Positions 35,250-45,276 of a DNA stretch of 64,000 bases are shown here, piece after piece (the first letter of the stretch is position 1; each line of letters begins with the position of its first letter). Source of the DNA: Nostoc sp. XA010 (lineage in GTDB: Bacteria > Cyanobacteriota > Cyanobacteriia > Cyanobacteriales > Nostocaceae); the NCBI RefSeq assembly GCF_020829625.1, contig NZ_JAIVFX010000010.1:143782-207781 (forward strand). The letters are read 5' to 3'. The notes under the pieces are model-generated. The model was not told the DNA's origin. It worked only from the letters and a program-made list of their open reading frames with translations, and ran no database searches. The position numbers and the translations under genes are program-made.

Positions 35250-36170
35250 TTATCCGACTTGTGTTTGTGGGGTGTTAATTTGCAAAAACTCTTGTACCCG
35301 TTGCAAGTAAGTTGGCGCATCTTCCAACATTGGGAAATGCGCTGTGTTACGAATCATCACAAATTCCACTTTGTCACTCAGTGCGGCTGCTTGACGCCCC
35401 ATCTCGGCTGGAATAATCTTGTCATACTCCCCCGCCACAAGCAGAGTCGGGACTGTCAGCTTCGCAAACTCTTGCGGCATCACTTCAGATTGAGCCTTAC
35501 TGACTGAAGTAAAAATTGTTCCTAAAGCCGCATCGTAATCTGCTTCGAGAAAATCTTCCAAAAAAGCTTGTCGCTCAGAATGTGGTATGGAACTATGCAA
35601 AAATCTGGCCATAAACATCCGGTCAACAAATGGAATTTTGCTTAACCACTTGGGACGGAATTTTACTACATAGCCACCAAATTTATGAAAGGCACTAAAG
35701 GATTTTTCGTCGTACTCAAAAACGCCGCTACAGGTTAAAATTCCTCGTTCCACTCGTTGGGGGTAGCGGTTAAAAAATAAAGTAGCAACAGACGCGCCCA
35801 TTGAGTGAGCATTGATATAAACACGCTGAAGATGCAACCCATCTAACAAAGCTGCCAAATCATCAGCGTATTCCTCTAATTCATAGGTTAACTCTTTGAT
35901 TGCTTGTGATTCTTCCTGGGGAGATTCAGATTCGGCAACAGCTTCACTTGCTTCGGCTATGGTTGGCTTCCCACCAGAACGCCCAAATCCCCGCATATCA
36001 TAGAGTAAACAATCAAATTGCTCCGATAAAGCATTCGCGGTATTTTGCCAATACCTAGCCGAACCAGCCCAACCGTGCATAAAAACCATCACTGGTTTCA
36101 CCAAAGAACCTGATGGTTTTTTCACCCATTCATAGTAATGCTCAACGCCACGAAGTTTAATATAAGGCAT
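35250..36170 (-). CDS. Alpha/beta-fold hydrolase
   Basis: 306 residues. Oxyanion region VFMHGWAGSARYWQ, the DMRGFGRSGG motif, nucleophile Ser in INAHSMGASVATLF, Asp near VAGEYDKIIP and His in NTAHFPMLED. A Glu/Ser-rich insertion at about 75-100 separates the second and third strands. Esterase, lipase or dehalogenase-like; substrate unknown. Convergent with the monooxygenase, 14 bases apart. Confidence 0.85.
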   Translation of the reverse strand: MPYIKLRGVEHYYEWVKKPSGSLVKPVMVFMHGWAGSARYWQNTANALSEQFDCLLYDMRGFGRSGGKPTIAEASEAVAESESPQEESQAIKELTYELEEYADDLAALLDGLHLQRVYINAHSMGASVATLFFNRYPQRVERGILTCSGVFEYDEKSFSAFHKFGGYVVKFRPKWLSKIPFVDRMFMARFLHSSIPHSERQAFLEDFLEADYDAALGTIFTSVSKAQSEVMPQEFAKLTVPTLLVAGEYDKIIPAEMGRQAAALSDKVEFVMIRNTAHFPMLEDAPTYLQRVQEFLQINTPQTQVG

Positions 36171-36274
36171 TAGTCATTAATCCTTTGTCAGTTGTCATTA
36201 GTCATTTTCCCTTAATACATGGTTATTAGTCTTTAGTTTTTGACTAATAACCAATGACTAATGACCAATGACTA
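36171..36274. repeat. TGACTAA-type heptamer repeats forming a hairpin
   Basis: GTCATTA/TTAGTCA units, with an 11-base perfect stem GGTTATTAGTC/GACTAATAACC (36221-36252), then ATGACTAATGACCAATGACTA. It lies just after the clpX stop and may double as its transcript end. Confidence 0.65.
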
Positions 36275-37615
36275 TTAGGCTGATTCTGGTTTCGGTAGTG
36301 AAGATGGATGTATTATCAGTTCGGCAGTCGATCGCTTCTCGACCATCTCCCGTGTTACTGTACAACGTGTCACATCCTTACGAGATGGTAACTCGTACAT
36401 AACATCCAGCATCAATTCTTCCACAATGCCCCGCAGCGCTCTCGCACCAGTTTTACGGCGGTAGGCTTCTTGAGCGATCGCTCGTAAAGCGTCTGGTTTA
36501 AAATCTAACTGGACATTATCCATCTTCAGCAGTTTTTGGTACTGCTTCACTAAGGCGCTGCGTGGTTGGGTGAGAATCGCCATCAGCGCTTCTTCATCTA
36601 GCGGATCTACTACTGCTACCATTGGCACGCGCCCAATAAATTCGGGAATCATGCCAAATTTTACTAGATCATCTGGTGCTAGATGGCGGAGAGTATCTGC
36701 TGCCCGTTTTTCCTTCGTTTGCCCTTCTCCCGGTTGCACAAAGCCTATTGCTTTTTTGCCAACTCTCTGATCCACAACCTTTTCTAAGCCTACAAAAGCA
36801 CCACCACAGACGAACAAAATATTGCTTGTATCAATCTGGATGCAGTCTTGATAGGGATGCTTGCGCCCTCCTTGGGGTGGTACATTGGCGATCGTTCCCT
36901 CTAACATTTTCAGCAAGGCTTGCTGCACGCCTTCGCCAGAAACATCGCGGGTAATTGACGGGTTCTCACTCTTTCGAGCAATTTTGTCAATTTCATCAAT
37001 GTAGATGATTCCTCGTTGCGCTTCCTCTATATCTAAATCTGCCACTTGCAACAGTCGCAGCAAGATATTTTCCACATCTTCTCCCACATACCCCGCTTCT
37101 GTCAGCGTCGTAGCATCAGCGACGGCAAAGGGTACATCCAGGATTTTCGCTAGGGTTTGCGCTAAAAGAGTTTTGCCGCAACCAGTCGGGCCAATTAACA
37201 AAATGTTGGATTTTTGCAGTTCTACAGCATCATCCGCCCCACCTTTGCCACTGGCTTTAGACTGAATTACCGCCAACCGCTTGTAGTGATTGTAAACGGC
37301 TACCGACAGCACTTTCTTGGCTTCCTCTTGACCAATAACGTGTTCGTCTAGATAGTTTTTAATCTCTCTTGGCTTGGGTATTTGATTAAACGAAATACTA
37401 GAAGATTGGGTACGCCGTTTTTGAGGTGGTTCTGCTCTTGGTGCCGGTTGTGCTGCCGCACCATTAGTATCGAGTAACTCCTCGTCTAGTATTTCATTAC
37501 ACAAGTCAACGCATTCATCGCAGATGTAGACTCCCGGCCCCGCGATTAATTTACGCACCTGCTCTTGAGACTTGCCGCAAAATGAACATTTTAAATGGGA
37601 GTCGTACTTAGACAT
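36275..37615 (-). CDS. clpX: ATP-dependent Clp protease ATP-binding subunit ClpX
   Basis: 446 residues. The N-terminal C4 zinc finger has Cys10, Cys13, Cys32 and Cys35. The AAA+ core shows Walker A (GPTGCGKTLLAQ), Walker B (IIYIDEIDKIA), the pore loop GYVGEDVEN and the sensor segment RKTGARALRGIVE. ClpX unfolds tagged proteins and feeds them to ClpP. It follows clpP by 9 bases, so the two are co-transcribed. A Pro/Ala-rich linker (about 52-75) separates the finger from the AAA+ domain. Confidence 0.97.
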   Translation of the reverse strand: MSKYDSHLKCSFCGKSQEQVRKLIAGPGVYICDECVDLCNEILDEELLDTNGAAAQPAPRAEPPQKRRTQSSSISFNQIPKPREIKNYLDEHVIGQEEAKKVLSVAVYNHYKRLAVIQSKASGKGGADDAVELQKSNILLIGPTGCGKTLLAQTLAKILDVPFAVADATTLTEAGYVGEDVENILLRLLQVADLDIEEAQRGIIYIDEIDKIARKSENPSITRDVSGEGVQQALLKMLEGTIANVPPQGGRKHPYQDCIQIDTSNILFVCGGAFVGLEKVVDQRVGKKAIGFVQPGEGQTKEKRAADTLRHLAPDDLVKFGMIPEFIGRVPMVAVVDPLDEEALMAILTQPRSALVKQYQKLLKMDNVQLDFKPDALRAIAQEAYRRKTGARALRGIVEELMLDVMYELPSRKDVTRCTVTREMVEKRSTAELIIHPSSLPKPESA

Positions 37616-37624
37616 ACCAGCCTC

Positions 37625-38323
37625 TTATTTCAGAATGGTGACGTTTTCCCCTGCTGTGGGAAGATTTTGCCTGGAAATGACCTGATCAATCAAACCGTAG
37701 TTCTTCGCCTCTTCTGCCGACATAAAAAAGTCGCGCTCAGTATCTGCTTCAATTCTTTCTATGGGTTGACCAGTATGATGAGCCATTAACTCATTCAACT
37801 TACCCTTAATGTAAAGAATTTCTCTGGCTTGAATTTCAATGTCAATGGCTTGACCTTGAGCGCCACCAAGTGGTTGGTGAATCATAATCCGGGAGTCGGG
37901 CAGAGACATTCGCTTACCGGCAGCCCCTGCTGTTAACAAAAATGCCCCCATGCTCGCGGCTAATCCAAAACAGATGGTAACTACATCAGGGCGAATTTGT
38001 TGTATTGTATCATAGATTGCCATGCCTGCGTAGACTGAGCCACCGGGAGAATTAACATACAGTTGGATGTCTTTTTCTGAGTCTTCGGCGTCTAGGAATA
38101 ACAACTGAGCCACAATTGAGTTGGCTACGGTATCGTCTATTGGCGTTCCCAAAAAGATAATCCGCTCTCGCAGCAGGCGGGAGTAGATGTCGAAAGCCCT
38201 TTCTCCCATGCCAGACTGTTCCACCACCATCGGCACGATGTTGCTAGGGCTGTTCAACTGGGAGTTAATGTTTATTCGACTTTGGTTGCTGATGGGGTTA
38301 TTTCCCGACTGCGATACAAGCAT
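37625..38323 (-). CDS. clpP: ATP-dependent Clp protease proteolytic subunit ClpP
   Basis: 232 residues. Catalytic Ser124 (LAASMGAF), His149 (IMIHQPLGG) and Asp194 (ADTERD) are present. The N-terminus has about 30 extra Asn/Ser-rich residues before VVEQSGMGERAFDIYSRLL, so translation could instead begin at an internal start close to that point. Located upstream of clpX, which marks it as the paralogue that forms the main ClpXP protease (ClpP2-type in cyanobacteria). Confidence 0.95.
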   Translation of the reverse strand: MLVSQSGNNPISNQSRININSQLNSPSNIVPMVVEQSGMGERAFDIYSRLLRERIIFLGTPIDDTVANSIVAQLLFLDAEDSEKDIQLYVNSPGGSVYAGMAIYDTIQQIRPDVVTICFGLAASMGAFLLTAGAAGKRMSLPDSRIMIHQPLGGAQGQAIDIEIQAREILYIKGKLNELMAHHTGQPIERIEADTERDFFMSAEEAKNYGLIDQVISRQNLPTAGENVTILK

Positions 38324-38686
38324 ACAAGCTTTCTTTGACGATAATTTAGGACAAATGTTTCAGCAGCGGATGCTGCCTTTTCGACGAATGGGATTTTTAT
38401 AGGTACGTGTTAACCATTATGCCTCATATAATTTCCTCTCGTGAACACAGTATCAAGCTCAGTCCATAACATGTGTCACAATTTGCTGAAAATTCATTAA
38501 TTCTTTAAATTCTGTCTTCATCCCTGAGTTTTCAAGAGTCATGGAGCATTGGGTATTGGGCATGGGGCATTGGTTATTTCTCCCCCTGCTTCCCCTGCTT
38601 CCCCTCCTCCCTCATCTCCTTTAGCTTACCCATTTCACCAGTACTTTAACTCAGAACTGGTGAATTGATGGCTGTGAGATTTTTAA
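38324..38686. other. Intergenic region between tig and clpP
   Basis: A repeat-rich patch at 38538-38620 (GGGTATTGGGCATGGGGCATTGG, then CCCCTGCTTCCCCTGC-type units). A clpP promoter probably lies at 38400-38500. No gene. Confidence 0.5.
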
Positions 38687-40135
38687 TTATCCTTCTGTGA
38701 CTTCAGTTGTTGAAGCTTCGTTGGTTTCTTCCTCTGTCTGAGGTGCATCAACATCAGCATCAGCATCTGATTCTGTGGCTTCTATTTCCTCTATGGGATT
38801 TAACGAGCCTTCGGGTACAAGTTCAACTGAGGAGTGTTCTAAGAGCCAATCGATGGTTTTTTCGGTTAATAGTTCGTTTTCCACGATTGAGCGTAGTTTA
38901 TCTTCATCAACGTCTTGTTCCTCCGGGTACTGTTCCAAAAGTTCTGTGACTCTGGTTGCAATTTCTTCTGGTGTTACCTGGATAGATTCGCGTTTACCGA
39001 CTTCACGCAAGGACAAAGAGCGTTTGATGCGTTCAATTGCCTCAGTGCGCGATCGCTCCCGCAATTGAGGAATAATATCTTGAGTAAACAACTTCCTCAC
39101 ATCCAATCCCTGCTGAGACAGCCGCATTGCTGTTTGCGTTAGCATCGCATCCACTTCTTGCTCAATCATGGTTGCTGGTAAGTCAACTTCTACGTGCTTA
39201 AGCAGTTCCGTTAACAACGCTTCCTGTTTATTTGTTTTTGTTTTGTCGTCCGCCTCTTTTTGATATTGCTCGACCAAAGAAGCGCGTAACTCCTCTAAGG
39301 TTTCAAAATCGCTGATTTCTTGGGCGAAATCGTCATTTACTTCTGGTAGTTCCTTTTCTTTGAGTTCTTTGAGCGTCACCGTGAAAGTTGCCGCTTTTCC
39401 AGCTAAATCTTCGTTAGCATAAGGATCTGGGAACTGTGCCGCAATTTCTCTAGTTTCTTCAGGATTCATCCCCACTATTCCCGAAATAAAGCCTGGAATA
39501 AACTTATCTTCCTGCAACTCAACTTGAAAATCAGTTGCTTCGGCTCCGGGAATCGGTTCTAGTTCGGCTGTTTCGTCTTCGCCCTCAACTCTGGCGAATG
39601 AACCTTTAAAATCGACTACGGCAATATCACCGATTTGGGCTGCACGTCCTTCCACAGGAATCAATGTCGCCAATTCTTGACGTTCCTTATCAAGGTTTGC
39701 GTCTACTCGTTCTGGCTCGAACTTGACTTCTTCAGCCTTAGCTTGCAAGTCAGTGTACTGAACTAAATTTACTTCTGGTTCTACATCGACAGCAGCCGAA
39801 ATTATCAGAGGTTTTCCAGGTTCATAATTCTTAATTAAATCCTCAAAAGAGGAGCGCAATTGCGGCTGACCTATTGCTGGGATAGCTTCTTGTTTAACCG
39901 CCTGCTCAATACCGTCTTGAATTAGTTCTTCTAGGGCTGCTGCCTTGATACGAGTTGTACCCAGCCGTTGTAGCAATATCGGCCGAGGCACCTTGCCTTT
40001 ACGAAACCCAGGAATATTGGCAGTACTGGCTAAGTTTTTAATGACCTGTTCGTAAGTTTGCTTGGTAATTTCCGGCGTAATCTCTATTTCCAGGCCAATT
40101 TGGCTGGCGGGAAGTTTTTCCTGGGTAACTTTCAT
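38687..40135 (-). CDS. tig: Trigger factor
   Basis: 482 residues. The ribosome-binding signature GFRKGKVPR is at about 43-51, the FKBP-like PPIase domain at about 165-255 (GDIAVVDFKGSF ... FIPGFISGIVGMNPEE), and the helical C-terminal chaperone arms follow. The last 40 residues are acidic. It binds nascent chains at the ribosome exit and helps them fold. Gene order tig-clpP-clpX is widely conserved. Confidence 0.96.
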   Translation of the reverse strand: MKVTQEKLPASQIGLEIEITPEITKQTYEQVIKNLASTANIPGFRKGKVPRPILLQRLGTTRIKAAALEELIQDGIEQAVKQEAIPAIGQPQLRSSFEDLIKNYEPGKPLIISAAVDVEPEVNLVQYTDLQAKAEEVKFEPERVDANLDKERQELATLIPVEGRAAQIGDIAVVDFKGSFARVEGEDETAELEPIPGAEATDFQVELQEDKFIPGFISGIVGMNPEETREIAAQFPDPYANEDLAGKAATFTVTLKELKEKELPEVNDDFAQEISDFETLEELRASLVEQYQKEADDKTKTNKQEALLTELLKHVEVDLPATMIEQEVDAMLTQTAMRLSQQGLDVRKLFTQDIIPQLRERSRTEAIERIKRSLSLREVGKRESIQVTPEEIATRVTELLEQYPEEQDVDEDKLRSIVENELLTEKTIDWLLEHSSVELVPEGSLNPIEEIEATESDADADVDAPQTEEETNEASTTEVTEG

Positions 40136-41011
40136 GCTTAGTCTCTAGTTTTCTGGTATTTTATACTCCAAGTACACACAAGATGCAATAATTGTTTGCG
40201 TTTATGGCTTGATGTGTCTTAAGGAAATGGGATGCCAAAAGGCTTTATGACATCCAAGGTTGGATGTTTGTCCTGGGGCAAAGATCCAGTTTACTGCCAA
40301 TCACCAAGGACTTGACATTTTACCTTCATAACAATTTAGTTAATGGGGGCATTGGGATTAGGGGAGAGGTGACAGGTAAGAGGTGATAGGGAATAATCTG
40401 TACCCCATAACCTATTCTGTTCTTCACTCCCCACTCGCTCTGAAACTTAGGAATTAATTATCCACTGGGCTAATGCCGTGATATCCTGGTTCTCAGCGAC
40501 TGGTTAGTACTCCCAAGTTAAATATAGTATTGAGTCTAGCTATTATTAAGTTGTGATACAAGAGCGCATCTATTACCTAACCGTATAGCTCAGTTTTATG
40601 CTTTGCTGGTTTTATTCATTGAGATCATAGTATATTCATCATCTTGGTCAGTAACTTTGAAGCTAAGACGTTTGTTAGCCTTACAAGTGGGATGCCTATG
40701 AAACGCCTAAGTGCAGATATCTCTATTTTTCTGCTAAATGGCTGTTTGTTGTATAATAATATATACTTTAAATCGATGGAAAAATTGAATAGTCATTGTT
40801 GTAAAGTGCAACGTCACTTAAATTATTAAATAGCCAAGAAAATAAATGTATTAAATATTTATAAATTAGAGATTGGCAGAGAATAGACTAAAATTAGAGA
40901 AAAATTTCAACTTATTGAAAATGTATTTCAAGGCAGTCATCGCCATTTAAATATAAGTAAATCTTCAACTGTTCCAAATTGCAAATAAACCTCTTAAAGG
41001 AGGAAGTGAGT
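40136..41011. other. Long intergenic region between tig and asd
   Basis: About 870 bases between divergent genes. AT-rich near asd, a patch of heptamer-like repeats near 40370-40440. A 61-codon frame at 40644-40829 has no ribosome-binding site and is low in complexity; I do not call it. No riboswitch (for example a lysine element) is recognised upstream of asd, but the length leaves room for an unrecognised RNA. Confidence 0.45.
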
Positions 41012-42058
41012 TTGTCTAAATCCTATCGTGTAGCTATTTTGGGGGCGACTGGTGCCGTTGGCACAGAGTTGCTGGAATTATTAGAAAGCCGTGATTTTCC
41101 GATTGCTAACTTGAAGCTATTGGCATCAGAACGGAGTGTCGGACGATCGCTGCGGTTTAAAGGGGAAAATATACCAATAGAAGCAGTGAGCGATCGCGCC
41201 TTTGAAAATGTGGATATAGTACTAGCTAGTGCGGGTGGTTCCACATCCAAAGCTTGGGCAGCAATTGCTGTCGAAAAGGGCGCAGTGGTAATTGACAACT
41301 CCAGTGCCTTTCGGATGAACCCGGAAGTTCCCTTAGTAGTGCCAGAGGTGAATCCAGAAGCCGCAGCTAATCACCAAGGCATTATTGCCAACCCCAACTG
41401 CACAACAATTTTAATGGCAGTGGCAGTCTGGCCATTGCATAAAGTTAAACCCGTGCAACGCATCGTAGCCGCAACCTACCAATCTGCTAGTGGTGCTGGT
41501 GCTAGAGCAATGGCAGAAGTCAAAAGGCAAACAAGCGCTATACTACAAGGACAGCCGCCAGTCGCTGAGGTATTGCCTTACCCACTGGCATTTAATTTAT
41601 TCCCGCATAACTCACCATTAAACGATTTGGGTTATTGTGAGGAAGAAATGAAAATGGTCAATGAAACCCGAAAAATATTTGGTACGCAGCAAATCAGAAT
41701 CACTGCGACCTGTATACGGGTTCCCGTACTCCGCGCCCACTCAGAAGCCATTAATTTAGAATTTGAGACTCCCTTTAGTGCAAAGGAAGCCAGAGAGATT
41801 TTAAATTCCTCCCCTGGAGTGAAGTTGGTAGAAAATTGGGAAACTAACTATTTTCCGATGCCAATTGAAGCAACTGGTAAAGACGAAGTTTTAGTGGGAA
41901 GAATTCGCCAGGATATTTCTCATCCCTGTGGCTTGGAATTATGGTTGTGTGGTGACCAAATCCGGAAAGGCGCAGCATTAAATGCAGTACAAATCGCCGA
42001 ATTGCTCGTAGAAAAAAATCTACTCAAACCATCAGCTAAAGCTTACGTTTCAAGCTAG
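41012..42058 (+). CDS. asd: Aspartate-semialdehyde dehydrogenase
   Basis: 348 residues from TTG at 41012, preceded by AAAGGAGG at 40996-41003; an upstream in-frame TTG would swallow that site and is rejected. NADP-binding GATGAVG is at the N-terminus, catalytic Cys130 in NPNCTTILM, and the substrate-binding RVPVLRAHSEA follows. It converts aspartyl phosphate to aspartate semialdehyde, the branch point to lysine/DAP, threonine and methionine. dapA, the next lysine-pathway gene, follows. Confidence 0.95.
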   Translation: MSKSYRVAILGATGAVGTELLELLESRDFPIANLKLLASERSVGRSLRFKGENIPIEAVSDRAFENVDIVLASAGGSTSKAWAAIAVEKGAVVIDNSSAFRMNPEVPLVVPEVNPEAAANHQGIIANPNCTTILMAVAVWPLHKVKPVQRIVAATYQSASGAGARAMAEVKRQTSAILQGQPPVAEVLPYPLAFNLFPHNSPLNDLGYCEEEMKMVNETRKIFGTQQIRITATCIRVPVLRAHSEAINLEFETPFSAKEAREILNSSPGVKLVENWETNYFPMPIEATGKDEVLVGRIRQDISHPCGLELWLCGDQIRKGAALNAVQIAELLVEKNLLKPSAKAYVSS

Positions 42059-42095
42059 TCATTAGTAAAAACCAACAACTAATGAAAAAGAGCAA

Positions 42096-42129
42096 ATGTG
42101 CAAATTACTGTTGAAAGAAATTTGCACAT
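42096..42129. promoter_or_regulatory. Stem-loop between asd and dapA
   Basis: Perfect 11-base stem ATGTGCAAATT/AATTTGCACAT with a 12-base loop and no T-run. It may be an RNA processing or stabilising element within the asd-dapA transcript. Confidence 0.5.
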
Positions 42130-42191
42130 AGGTTATTACAATAGAAAACCACCAAGATATAAAAACATGGGTAATCAGGAGTGAAAACAGG

Positions 42192-43076
42192 GTGGGAGAT
42201 TTTGGCAATGTTTTAACCGCTATGATTACGCCGTTTAAAGCAGACGGTAGTGTAGATTATGATGTAGCGGCAGAACTGGCGGCACATCTAGCTAACAACG
42301 GTACAGATACATTGGTGGTGTGCGGCACAACCGGAGAATCCCCTACCCTAACTTGGGATGAGGAATACCAATTGTTTGTCGAGGTATTGCACTCCGTGGC
42401 AGGAAAAGCGAAGGTGATTGCAGGTTGTGGTTCAAATTCTACTAAAGAAGCGATCGCAGCCACCCAAAAAGCGTCTAAAATAGGAGTACATGGTTCCTTA
42501 CAAGTTGTTCCTTATTACAACAAACCGCCACAAGCGGGATTGGAAGCGCACTTTCAGGCTATAGCACAAGCCTGTCCCGACTTACCTTTGTTGTTATACA
42601 ATGTCCCCGGCCGTACCGGACAAAACCTTCAGCCAGAAACAGTTGCCCGGTTAGCTGAGGTTAGCAATATTGTCGGAATTAAAGAATCCACTGGTAGTAT
42701 AGATCAGGCAAGCGAAATTCGTCGCTTGACACCAAAAGAATTTGACATCTACTCTGGTGATGATTACATGACTTTGCCCTTGTTAGCCATCGGGGCAAAG
42801 GGCGTGGTAAGTGTGGCTTCTCATCTGGTAGGAAACCAACTACAGCAGATGATTCAAGCTTTTAGAATGGGGAAAATTGAGGTAGCAAGCGACATTCATC
42901 TCCAACTCTTTCCGTTGTTTAAAGCTTTATTTCTCACTTCAAATCCCATTCCAGTGAAAAAAGCACTGAAACTTCAAGGTTGGGAAGTTGGTTCAACTCG
43001 TCCGCCCCTATGTGAAGCTGACTTAGAAGTAAGTCAAAAGTTAGAAGCGGTTCTGAAAGAACTTAGTTTAATCTAG
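42192..43076 (+). CDS. dapA: 4-hydroxy-tetrahydrodipicolinate synthase
   Basis: 294 residues from GTG at 42192 with AGGAG 10 bases ahead. Class I aldolase barrel: Thr46-Thr47 (GTTGES), Tyr136 (LYNVPGRTG) and Schiff-base Lys164 (GIKEST). It condenses pyruvate with aspartate semialdehyde, the first committed step of DAP/lysine synthesis. It follows asd and precedes rnj, an arrangement common in cyanobacteria. Confidence 0.96.
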   Translation: MGDFGNVLTAMITPFKADGSVDYDVAAELAAHLANNGTDTLVVCGTTGESPTLTWDEEYQLFVEVLHSVAGKAKVIAGCGSNSTKEAIAATQKASKIGVHGSLQVVPYYNKPPQAGLEAHFQAIAQACPDLPLLLYNVPGRTGQNLQPETVARLAEVSNIVGIKESTGSIDQASEIRRLTPKEFDIYSGDDYMTLPLLAIGAKGVVSVASHLVGNQLQQMIQAFRMGKIEVASDIHLQLFPLFKALFLTSNPIPVKKALKLQGWEVGSTRPPLCEADLEVSQKLEAVLKELSLI

Positions 43077-43355
43077 CCATCATCTGGTTAAAGGCTGCTA
43101 ATCTGCTGCTTTCTAAAGATACATATAAACAATGGTCATAATTGTTTATAAGTTGCAATTTAAAAATCTGTGTTAGGACTGATAGACATACTATAAATTC
43201 TTCAGTGTACAGTCGATTTTATTGAATAAAAAATTGAAATCTTCAATTAAAACTTGATTGCTTTGGGACTGAATTAAGAGACAAATGATGTTGTCTTAAA
43301 TACAAGTTCGTTAACTATCAACTAAATTAACCACAAGTAACAATCTAAGGAGAAA

Positions 43356-45128
43356 ATGGCTAAAAACGAAGCTAATAATTCCGCCTTGAAAATTATTCCT
43401 TTGGGCGGTTTGCATGAAATTGGGAAAAATACCTGTCTTTTTGAGTATGACGATGAAATTATCCTGTTAGATGCAGGATTGGCTTTTCCCACAGAGGCGA
43501 TGCATGGAGTAAATATTGTTCTGCCAGATACGACCTATCTGCGGGAAAATCGCCACAAAATTAAAGGAATGATCGTTACTCACGGTCATGAAGATCATAT
43601 TGGCGGGATTGCTTTTCATCTCAAGCAATTTGATATCCCCGTAATTTATGGGCCCAGACTAGCAATGGCAATGCTAGAGGGTAAATTAGAAGAAGCAGGA
43701 GTGCGCGATCGCACAGAAATCAGAACAGTTCTACCACGCGATGTGGTGCGGATTGGCAAAAACTTTTTAGTTGAATATATCCGTAATACCCACTCCATTG
43801 CTGATAGTTTTACTGTTGCCATTCACACTCCCCTTGGTGTAGTCATTCACACAGGGGATTTTAAAATTGACCATACCCCAGTGGATGGTGAAAAGTTTGA
43901 CTTGCAACGTTTAGCAGAACATGGTGAAAAAGGCGTTCTTTGCCTGCTAAGTGATTCCACTAATGCTGAGATACCAGGGTTTACACCTTCGGAACGTTCA
44001 GTTTATCCCAATCTTGAGAGAGTATTTAGTCAAGCTACTGGACGATTATTTGTCACTACCTTTGCTTCCAGCGTCCATCGCATCAACATGATTTTGGATA
44101 TCGCGAAGAAGCAAAATCGTGTAGTCACGATTGTCGGGCGTTCGATGCTGAACTTGATTGCTCATGCCCGTAATTTAGGTTACATCAAGTGTGAAGATAA
44201 TCTGCTGCAACCATTGCACGCAGTCCGGAATCTGCCTGATGAGAGAGTACTAATTTTAACTACAGGCTCTCAGGGTGAAACGATGGCAGCAATGACCCGC
44301 ATTGCCAACAAAGAACATCCTCACATTAAAATTCGCCAAGGAGATACGGTAGTATTCTCTGCTAACCCAATTCCCGGAAATACGATCGCAGTAGTCAACA
44401 CCATTGATAAGTTGATGATTCAGGGTGCAAAAGTAGTCTATGGTCGGGATAAAGGGATTCACGTCTCCGGTCACGGCTGTCAGGAAGAACAAAAGCTGAT
44501 GATTGCCTTAACTCGACCCAAGTTCTTTGTGCCATTTCACGGCGAACATCGGATGCTAGTGAAGCACGCAGAAACGGCTCAGAGTATGGGTATTCCCGCA
44601 GAAAACATGATCATTATTCAGAATGGTGATATTGTCGAACTGACTGAAGATGCCATTCGCATCGCTGGTAAAGTGCCATCTGGGATCGAATTGGTAGATA
44701 CTACTAGTTCGGGTATGGTAAGTGCCAACGTCCTGCAAGAACGGCAACGCATGGCTTCAGAAGGCATTATTACGATCGCAGCTGCCATTGATTGGAATGG
44801 TAAACTGTTGGCAAAACCAGAAGTCCACCTACGGGGTGTAGTTACAAGTGTAGAGCGATCGCTCCTACAAACCTGGGTCAAACAACGGATTGAAGAAATC
44901 TTAACTGTGCGCTGGACAGAATTTGCTCCTAGCGAAGGTCAAGCAGCAGATATAGACTGGGGTGGATTGCAAGGAACTTTAGAAAGAGAATTGCAACGTT
45001 CCATCCGTCGGGAATTGCAATGTCAGCCATCTGTGACTTTGTTGATGCAAATCCCTGATGAACCACCTGTGAAAGTTGCCGATGGGAGAAGACGACGCAC
45101 TCGGACTGCTGCTCAGGTAGCATCATAG
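43356..45128 (+). CDS. rnj: Ribonuclease J
   Basis: 590 residues. Metallo-beta-lactamase motif THGHEDHIGG (His76, His78, Asp80, His81), beta-CASP segment (GSQGETMAAMTRIAN, FSANPIPGN, HVSGHG) and a C-terminal domain. It degrades and matures RNA by 5'-exo and endonuclease action. AAGGAG lies right before the ATG. The 280-base gap after dapA suggests it may have its own promoter. Confidence 0.95.
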   Translation: MAKNEANNSALKIIPLGGLHEIGKNTCLFEYDDEIILLDAGLAFPTEAMHGVNIVLPDTTYLRENRHKIKGMIVTHGHEDHIGGIAFHLKQFDIPVIYGPRLAMAMLEGKLEEAGVRDRTEIRTVLPRDVVRIGKNFLVEYIRNTHSIADSFTVAIHTPLGVVIHTGDFKIDHTPVDGEKFDLQRLAEHGEKGVLCLLSDSTNAEIPGFTPSERSVYPNLERVFSQATGRLFVTTFASSVHRINMILDIAKKQNRVVTIVGRSMLNLIAHARNLGYIKCEDNLLQPLHAVRNLPDERVLILTTGSQGETMAAMTRIANKEHPHIKIRQGDTVVFSANPIPGNTIAVVNTIDKLMIQGAKVVYGRDKGIHVSGHGCQEEQKLMIALTRPKFFVPFHGEHRMLVKHAETAQSMGIPAENMIIIQNGDIVELTEDAIRIAGKVPSGIELVDTTSSGMVSANVLQERQRMASEGIITIAAAIDWNGKLLAKPEVHLRGVVTSVERSLLQTWVKQRIEEILTVRWTEFAPSEGQAADIDWGGLQGTLERELQRSIRRELQCQPSVTLLMQIPDEPPVKVADGRRRRTRTAAQVAS

Positions 45129-45276
45129 AGAATTTAAGATAAAAATCTCATGCAGAGGCGCAGAGACGTAGAGTTTTTCTAACGTCTTTGCGCTTTCGCG
45201 TGAGATATAGTCTTTTATTATGGGTATAGAAATCACAGTAAATAGTACTTGCCTATAGTTCTTAGAAGCGATTGCT

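Noticed and set aside
40644..40829. 61-codon frame upstream of asd
   Set aside because: AT-rich, no Shine-Dalgarno sequence, no recognisable domain.
40136..41011. Lysine riboswitch before asd
   Set aside because: The asd-dapA unit made me look, but no characteristic conserved core could be recognised.
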